Positions 7,987 through 12,336 of a stretch of DNA of 12,336 bases are shown here, one piece after another; the first letter of the stretch is position 1; each line of letters begins with the position of its first letter. The notes below the pieces were generated by a model. It searched no databases. It saw nothing but the letters and a program-made list of their open reading frames with translations, and was not told the origin of the DNA. The stretch lies in NCBI GenBank assembly GCA_024709705.1, contig JANJWE010000312.1, positions 1 through 12,336 of the forward strand. Direction: 5' to 3'. This stretch comes from Flavobacterium sp. GTDB lineage: Bacteria > Bacteroidota > Bacteroidia > Flavobacteriales > Flavobacteriaceae. A program made the position numbers and the translations under genes.

Positions 7987-9681
7987 ATGCAACTCTCCGA
8001 ACAAGAAATTATCAGACGTGAAAAACTATCGGTTTTAAGAAATCTTGGCATCAATCCGTATCCTGCAAATCAATACCCACTTACAGATACAGCTGAAACC
8101 GTAAAAAACCAATTTACAGAAGGGAAAAAGGTTAGTGTTGCCGGAAGGATAATGAGTACGCGAATTCAAGGTAAAGCTTCATTCGCCTCCTTACAAGATA
8201 GTACCGGAAGAATTCAATTGTATTTCAATCGTGACGAAATTTGTCCCGGAGATGATAAAACTCTTTATAACGAAGTTTTCAAAAAACTTGTCGACTTAGG
8301 CGATTTTATTGGGGTTGAGGGCGAATTATTTACAACGCAAGTTGGAGAAAAAACGATAAAAGTTACCAATTTTACTTTTTTAAGTAAAACGTTGAGACCT
8401 CTACCCTTACCTAAAACCGATTCTGAAGGAAACACTTTTGACGCATTTACAGATCCTGAACTTAGATACAGAATGCGTTATGTTGACTTAGTTGTAAATC
8501 CTCAGGTAAAAGAAGTTTTTGTTAAAAGAACAAAATTATTCAATGCAATGAGAACCTTTTTCAACGAAAAAGGCTACTTTGAGGTTGAAACTCCTATATT
8601 ACAATCTATACCAGGCGGAGCCGCAGCAAGACCATTTATAACACATCACAATAGTTTAGATATTCCTTTGTATATGAGAATAGCAAACGAACTCTACTTA
8701 AAACGTCTTATTGTAGGCGGATTTGATGGTGTCTATGAATTTTCTAAAAACTTCAGAAATGAAGGTATGGACAGAACTCATAATCCGGAATTTACGGCTA
8801 TGGAAATTTATGTAGCGTACAAGGATTACAATTGGATGATGGAATTTACCGAAAATTTATTAGAATATTGTGCTGTATCTGTAAATGGAACAACTGATGC
8901 AACTTTTGGTGAACACCAAGTAAGTTTCAAAGCTCCCTACCCAAGAGTAACCATGACAGAAGCTATAAAAAACTTTACTGGCTTTGATATTTCAGGCAAA
9001 ACCGAAGAGGAAATAAGAATTGCTGCAACAAACATGGGAATCCCGGTAGATGACTCTATGGGTAAAGGAAAATTAATTGATGAGATTTTTGGAGCCAAAT
9101 GCGAAGGTAATTTTATTCAGCCTACTTTCATTACCGATTACCCCAAAGAAATGAGTCCACTATGTAAAGTTCATAGAGACAATCCGGAACTTACCGAAAG
9201 GTTTGAACTTATGGTTTGCGGTAAAGAAATTGCCAATGCCTACTCTGAACTTAACGACCCAATTGATCAAAGAGAACGTTTTGAAGCTCAATTAAAACTA
9301 GCCGATAGAGGTGATGACGAAGCGATGTTTATTGACAACGACTTCCTTAGAGCCTTAGAATACGGCATGCCTCCCACTTCTGGTTTAGGTATCGGAATGG
9401 ATAGATTAATCATGTTTTTAACCAATAATCAATCCATTCAAGAAGTGCTATTCTTCCCTCAAATGAGACCGGAAAAAAAAGCAATTGAGTTGACAGATGA
9501 TGAAAAAACTATAGCCGACTTGGCTAAAGCAAACAACTTATGTGAATTGGCACTTCTGAAAGAACAATCCGGTTTGAGTGGAAAAAAATGGGACGCCGCC
9601 ATGAAAGGATTGGCCAAACACAACTTACTTAAAATCCATGTTGAAGGAGATTCTAAAAAAGTGGAATATTTAGGAAAATAA
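7987..9681 (+). CDS. lysS: Lysyl-tRNA synthetase, class II
   Basis: Charges tRNA-Lys with lysine using ATP, in the cytoplasm. Of 564 residues, about 48-135 form the OB-fold anticodon-binding domain (VSVAGRIMSTRIQGKASF). Class II motif 1 spans about 190-216 (FFNEKGYFEVETPIL, then GGAAARPF). Motif 2 is FRNEGMDRTHNPEFT at 256-270 with Arg257 and Glu259. Motif 3 is GLGIGMDRLIMFLT at 466-479 with Arg473. After the usual end FFPQMRPEK there is an extra tail of about 65 residues (500-564), KKAIELTDDE to YLGK. It is helical, then basic, and makes the protein longer than the roughly 505-residue E. coli enzyme. A bounded tail of this kind is, from memory, common in Bacteroidota LysS. The strong promoter just upstream makes it the first gene of a unit with the next gene, 13 bases downstream. 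Confidence 0.97.
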   Translation: MQLSEQEIIRREKLSVLRNLGINPYPANQYPLTDTAETVKNQFTEGKKVSVAGRIMSTRIQGKASFASLQDSTGRIQLYFNRDEICPGDDKTLYNEVFKKLVDLGDFIGVEGELFTTQVGEKTIKVTNFTFLSKTLRPLPLPKTDSEGNTFDAFTDPELRYRMRYVDLVVNPQVKEVFVKRTKLFNAMRTFFNEKGYFEVETPILQSIPGGAAARPFITHHNSLDIPLYMRIANELYLKRLIVGGFDGVYEFSKNFRNEGMDRTHNPEFTAMEIYVAYKDYNWMMEFTENLLEYCAVSVNGTTDATFGEHQVSFKAPYPRVTMTEAIKNFTGFDISGKTEEEIRIAATNMGIPVDDSMGKGKLIDEIFGAKCEGNFIQPTFITDYPKEMSPLCKVHRDNPELTERFELMVCGKEIANAYSELNDPIDQRERFEAQLKLADRGDDEAMFIDNDFLRALEYGMPPTSGLGIGMDRLIMFLTNNQSIQEVLFFPQMRPEKKAIELTDDEKTIADLAKANNLCELALLKEQSGLSGKKWDAAMKGLAKHNLLKIHVEGDSKKVEYLGK

Positions 9682-9694
9682 AAAAACAGAAAAT

Positions 9695-11242
9695 ATGAGA
9701 TTTCAAAAACAACATCGAAGTAGAATAGCATTATTTTGTCTGTTTTTACTAGCTTTTCAAGGATTTAGCCAAACCAAACCCACTTTTCAATGGAAAGAAA
9801 CATCATCTAAAATTGAAAATGAAACCGAACATGATGTTCAGCATTATTTTGATGGCTCAAAACTGTTTAAACTCAGGTCAATTTACAATAGCAAAATTTT
9901 CAACACCGATATCTTTGTTGACATTTACGACTCAAAAGATGATTTTGAATTGGATGACACCAAAAATGTATCGGTAAGCCAACCTGTTATGGGGCTCAAC
10001 ATGCTTACCATTGTGAATACATTCTATTTGTCGGGTAGAGAGCAAGTTCAATTTTTAAGTGAATTCAATAGAGAATCCAGAGAAAATGAATTGTTTTTCC
10101 GAAAAGTTAATTTTGATACGGGCACACCTACCAAACCTCAACTCGTAACTGCTTTTACAGCCAAAAACGGAGTTAATAGCGGAGATTTTTTTATAGCACG
10201 ATCAGAAAACAAACAATTTTATGTGGTATTAAAGCAACCTTCTTACGATAAAAAAGTAAATCAAAAAATTGCTTTCACCTTATTGGATTCAAAATTTAAA
10301 GTCATCAAAGAGGTAGAACATGAATTTCCTTTTTCCTCCAAACAATCCGGAGACCACACCCTTTATGTTTCCAATTCTGGTAATGTTGTTCTAGTTAAAA
10401 ACATCGACTTACCCAAAATGAAGCCGTATATGTCCTTGTTTTTCTGGAACTCTAACGACACTAAAGTGGTTGAACATCCGTTGAATTTAGAAATGGATTA
10501 CCTTCAAATTAACCAATACAAAATCACTTTTGATGATGCCAGTTTTTATCTGAATGGATTTTTTTCGGATAGTGCCCGCTTTTTTAGTGTAAAATACGGC
10601 GAATCTTCGCCTTCAAACGGACTTGTTGTGGGAAAATTTAATGCCCAAACCGGTGCCAAAGATTATTTTAAAACCATAAATACTGAAAAATACAAAAGTT
10701 TCTTTTTAAAGGAAGTATTGCTAGACCAAGGGAAGGCATGGGTTATTTTTGACCAGATAAAGAAAAACACCAAAAGATTACCTTCTGCAGACCCCTCAAA
10801 ACCTTTGGAATATCGTTATGAATACCAATTTAGCAGTAACGGGATGACTGTGGTTATGATTAATTTGGCTGATGGAAATTTAGATTGGCTAAAAAACATT
10901 AACAATCCGGAACCGGATACTGTAAATGATAATGGAGATTTTGTTAGTGGTTTGTATTTTTTAAGAAACCAAAAATTGTCTATCATTTTCAATAGAACTA
11001 TAGATTTAAACACTGGAGCAATTCGAGTTCCCTATAAGTCCAGAATTCCGGTACTGCATACCTATGATGCATCAGGAAACCTTATTGAAAATTTTGACAT
11101 TCCTAATGCAGGAGTTGGTGGAACCAAAGCCCATTGTTTTGAACTGGATACCTCATTTGCAATACCTTTATCGGACGGAACTTATTTGGTTAGATCCCGA
11201 TGTGGGTCTTCCTCTGCCCGATATGGCTATTTGAAAATTTAA
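9695..11242 (+). CDS. Exported protein of unknown function, possibly beta-propeller-like
   Basis: No known domain is recognised. The 515 residues begin with a basic N-terminus and a hydrophobic stretch (IALFCLFLLAFQGFSQ); signal peptidase I should cut before Gln26. The rest is rich in beta-strand patterns. Loosely recurring turns followed by short strands, such as NAQTGAKDYFKTI, LADGNLDWLKNI and DASGNLIENFDI, resemble blades of a beta-propeller; this is inference only. The mature part has just two cysteines, Cys481 and Cys503, which may form a disulfide near the C-terminus. There is no lipobox and no T9SS sorting domain, so a periplasmic location is most likely. The gene starts 13 bases after the lysS stop with no promoter or terminator between, and ends at a good terminator, so it is probably co-transcribed with lysS. 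Base composition resembles the neighbours. Confidence 0.85.
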   Translation: MRFQKQHRSRIALFCLFLLAFQGFSQTKPTFQWKETSSKIENETEHDVQHYFDGSKLFKLRSIYNSKIFNTDIFVDIYDSKDDFELDDTKNVSVSQPVMGLNMLTIVNTFYLSGREQVQFLSEFNRESRENELFFRKVNFDTGTPTKPQLVTAFTAKNGVNSGDFFIARSENKQFYVVLKQPSYDKKVNQKIAFTLLDSKFKVIKEVEHEFPFSSKQSGDHTLYVSNSGNVVLVKNIDLPKMKPYMSLFFWNSNDTKVVEHPLNLEMDYLQINQYKITFDDASFYLNGFFSDSARFFSVKYGESSPSNGLVVGKFNAQTGAKDYFKTINTEKYKSFFLKEVLLDQGKAWVIFDQIKKNTKRLPSADPSKPLEYRYEYQFSSNGMTVVMINLADGNLDWLKNINNPEPDTVNDNGDFVSGLYFLRNQKLSIIFNRTIDLNTGAIRVPYKSRIPVLHTYDASGNLIENFDIPNAGVGGTKAHCFELDTSFAIPLSDGTYLVRSRCGSSSARYGYLKI

Positions 11243-11250
11243 AGATAATT

Positions 11251-11277
11251 AAGAACCTGACAAGGTTCTTTTTTTTT
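11251..11277 (+). terminator. Rho-independent terminator closing the lysS unit
   Basis: An 8-bp perfect stem pairs AAGAACCT (11251-11258) with AGGTTCTT (11263-11270) around the loop GACA, followed by a T run to 11277. It begins 8 bases past the stop of the 515-residue gene. Confidence 0.88.
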
Positions 11278-11340
11278 GCATTTAATTAAACCATTAGAAA
11301 TTCTTAAGGTCTTATAGCTATAACCTAAAAATTATCAATC

Positions 11341-11796
11341 ATGAAAAAAATCGTATTTATCCTGGTTTTCATCACCGGATTTACAACAATCGGACAAGAA
11401 CTTGAATCCATCACAAAAAAAGGGAATTCACAAAGAGAAAAATTAACCGCAGAACAACGGGTTGAATTGCAAACGAAAAGAATGACACTTGAACTTGATT
11501 TGAATTCGAAACAACAAACCGAATTGAAAAAAGTTTTACTCACTCAAGCCAAAAAAAGAGAAGAGAAGCAAAATGAATTAAAGGAAAAAAGAGCTGAAAA
11601 CAAAGCACTTTCGGCAGATGAAAAATTTGAGTTGCAAAATGAAATGCTGGATAATCAAATAGCATTCAAAGCCGAAATGAAAAAAATTCTAACTCCTGAA
11701 CAATTTACAAAATGGGAATCAAAAATGGCTCAGAATAAAGAAAAAATGAAATCGAGACCTAAAAATATGAAAAGAGATAATCGGTCTCGAAAATAA
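11341..11796 (+). CDS. Small exported charged helical protein with LTxxQ-like motifs (Spy/CpxP-like)
   Basis: 151 residues. A signal peptide (MKKIVFILVFITGFTTIG) precedes a predicted mature start at Gln19. The rest is almost wholly alpha-helical in pattern and very rich in Lys, Glu and Gln, with no cysteine. LTAEQ at 35-39 and LTPEQ at 117-121 match the LTxxQ signature of Spy/CpxP periplasmic chaperones, with LNSKQ (54-58) and LSADE (90-94) as weaker copies. Spacing of about 80 residues between the two main motifs suits a helical hairpin of that family. The C-terminus is strongly basic (RPKNMKRDNRSRK). By analogy it may be a stress-linked periplasmic chaperone or metal sensor partner, but no two-component genes are in view. 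No clear TAnnTTTG promoter was found in the 63 bases between the preceding terminator and the ATG. Confidence 0.8.
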   Translation: MKKIVFILVFITGFTTIGQELESITKKGNSQREKLTAEQRVELQTKRMTLELDLNSKQQTELKKVLLTQAKKREEKQNELKEKRAENKALSADEKFELQNEMLDNQIAFKAEMKKILTPEQFTKWESKMAQNKEKMKSRPKNMKRDNRSRK

Positions 11797-11813
11797 AATT
11801 ATGAAATTATATT

Positions 11814-11843
11814 TTGATGTTTTCTTAAAATAATATACATTCG
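11814..11843 (+). promoter_or_regulatory. Candidate promoter of the 117-residue gene (TTG-N19-TACATTCG)
   Basis: TTG at 11814-11816 and TACATTCG at 11836-11843 are 19 bases apart. The -7 box differs from TAnnTTTG by one base (C for T). Transcription would start near 11850, about 24 bases before the ATG. The gene may therefore be transcribed on its own as well as from the upstream gene, since no terminator lies between them. Confidence 0.5.
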
Positions 11844-11873
11844 CTAAATCAAATTTTTAAAGGGTATATTATT

Positions 11874-12227
11874 ATGAAAAAAATATTATTTGCTTTTTTG
11901 CTATGCACAGCTTTTACAATACAAAGTAATGCACAAACAAACACAGGTTCTGTAACTCAAACCAAAGAACAAAGTTTAAGAGAGTCGGCATTGAAAGACT
12001 TAAGCGATATAATGAAAGTAATAGATATTACTCCGGAATTCAAGAATGACTTGATGACATTGTTGGTTATGCGTAACGAAGCTGTTGCAAATGCCCCTGA
12101 AGCAAATAGAGCCGAGTTATATGCTCAATATGGAAAAAAATTAATGGGTGGATTAACAGATGCTCAGCGAGATACACTCAAACAAAAAACAGATTTATTT
12201 ATTCGATTAACAGAATACAAACCCTAA
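11874..12227 (+). CDS. Small exported protein of unknown function with one LTxxQ-like motif
   Basis: 117 residues. A signal peptide (MKKILFAFLLCTAFTIQSNA) should be cut before Gln21. Cys11 is inside the hydrophobic core and lacks a lipobox, so this is not a lipoprotein. The mature part of about 97 residues is helical: DLSDIMKVIDITPEFKNDL, a long alanine- and glutamate-rich segment (about 68-85), then GLTDAQRDTLKQK with LTDAQ at 94-98. It shares general architecture with the gene 77 bases upstream (signal peptide, helices, LTxxQ near the end), but the two sequences do not align closely. It may be a distant Spy/CpxP-type protein; this is weak. A promoter candidate precedes it and a strong terminator follows. 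Confidence 0.78.
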   Translation: MKKILFAFLLCTAFTIQSNAQTNTGSVTQTKEQSLRESALKDLSDIMKVIDITPEFKNDLMTLLVMRNEAVANAPEANRAELYAQYGKKLMGGLTDAQRDTLKQKTDLFIRLTEYKP

Positions 12228-12261
12228 AAAAAAGTCCCGTTTTAAAAACGGGACTTTTTTT
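12226..12261. terminator. Bidirectional Rho-independent terminator
   Basis: A long perfect hairpin has GTCCCGTTT (12234-12242) paired with AAACGGGAC (12246-12254). It is extended by an A run on the left and a T run on the right, and overlaps the stop codons of both flanking genes. It serves the 117-residue gene on the plus strand and the edge gene on the minus strand. Confidence 0.9.
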
Positions 12262-12336
12262 ATACTAGAGTTTTAGATACTTTGTCAATTGCTGCAATGG
12301 TTTTATCTAGATCAGAATAGGATAATGCATCTGTGA
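12260..12336 (-). CDS. C-terminal end of an unidentified protein, cut by window edge
   Basis: On the minus strand one frame stays open from the window edge for 24 codons and stops with TAA at 12260-12262. It reads TDALSYSDLDKTIAAIDK, then VSKTLV. The other two minus-strand frames hit stops. The amphipathic helix and the terminator directly after the stop suggest a real gene end. The LDKTIAAIDKV pattern recalls the last helix of fold-type I PLP-dependent enzymes, but the piece is too short to name the protein. Confidence 0.6.
   Translation of the reverse strand, partial: TDALSYSDLDKTIAAIDKVSKTLV

Noticed and set aside
9459..9731. Open frame of 90 codons antisense to the end of lysS
   Set aside because: It overlaps conserved lysS codons and the next gene's start; its phenylalanine-rich product is the usual reverse reading of AT-rich coding DNA.
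11797..11873. Possible terminator between the two small exported genes
   Set aside because: The gap is AT-rich with no GC-containing stem, so no terminator can be supported.

Overview
The window is low-GC, gene-dense DNA from a member of the Bacteroidota, most likely a flavobacterium (Flavobacteriaceae). Four things support this: a SusC/SusD outer-membrane pair, a secreted protease with a type IX secretion (T9SS) C-terminal sorting domain, promoters of the Bacteroidota TTG-N19-TAnnTTTG kind, and exported proteins whose predicted mature N-terminus is always glutamine. No mobile element, tRNA, rRNA or CRISPR array was found.

Left part (1-4440, minus strand): a susC-susD nutrient-uptake operon. 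The TonB-dependent receptor (1218-4262) is followed 14 bases later by the SusD-like lipoprotein (1203 down past the left edge, so its C-terminus is missing). Upstream lie a candidate promoter and a strong hairpin terminator. That hairpin belongs to the next minus-strand gene, a secreted subtilisin-like protease with a KP43-type fold and a T9SS sorting domain (4457-6370).

Middle part (6371-7986): divergent from the protease is rnhB (RNase HII), apparently starting at TTG. It runs head-on into lipB (lipoate pathway octanoyltransferase) with no base between the two stop codons. lipB and lysS are divergent and share a short intergenic region. lysS has a textbook promoter with a leader of only about 12 bases.

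Right part (7987-12336): lysS (lysyl-tRNA synthetase) is followed after 13 bases by a secreted 515-residue protein of unknown function, and a terminator closes the pair. Two small exported proteins follow (151 and 117 residues), carrying LTxxQ-like motifs reminiscent of the Spy/CpxP periplasmic chaperone family. A bidirectional terminator comes next, then the last 24 codons of an unidentified minus-strand gene at the right edge.

Functionally this mixes housekeeping genes (rnhB, lipB, lysS) with envelope and secretion genes. No clear new multi-gene system is visible. The least explained items are the lysS-linked secreted protein and the pair of small LTxxQ-like proteins.
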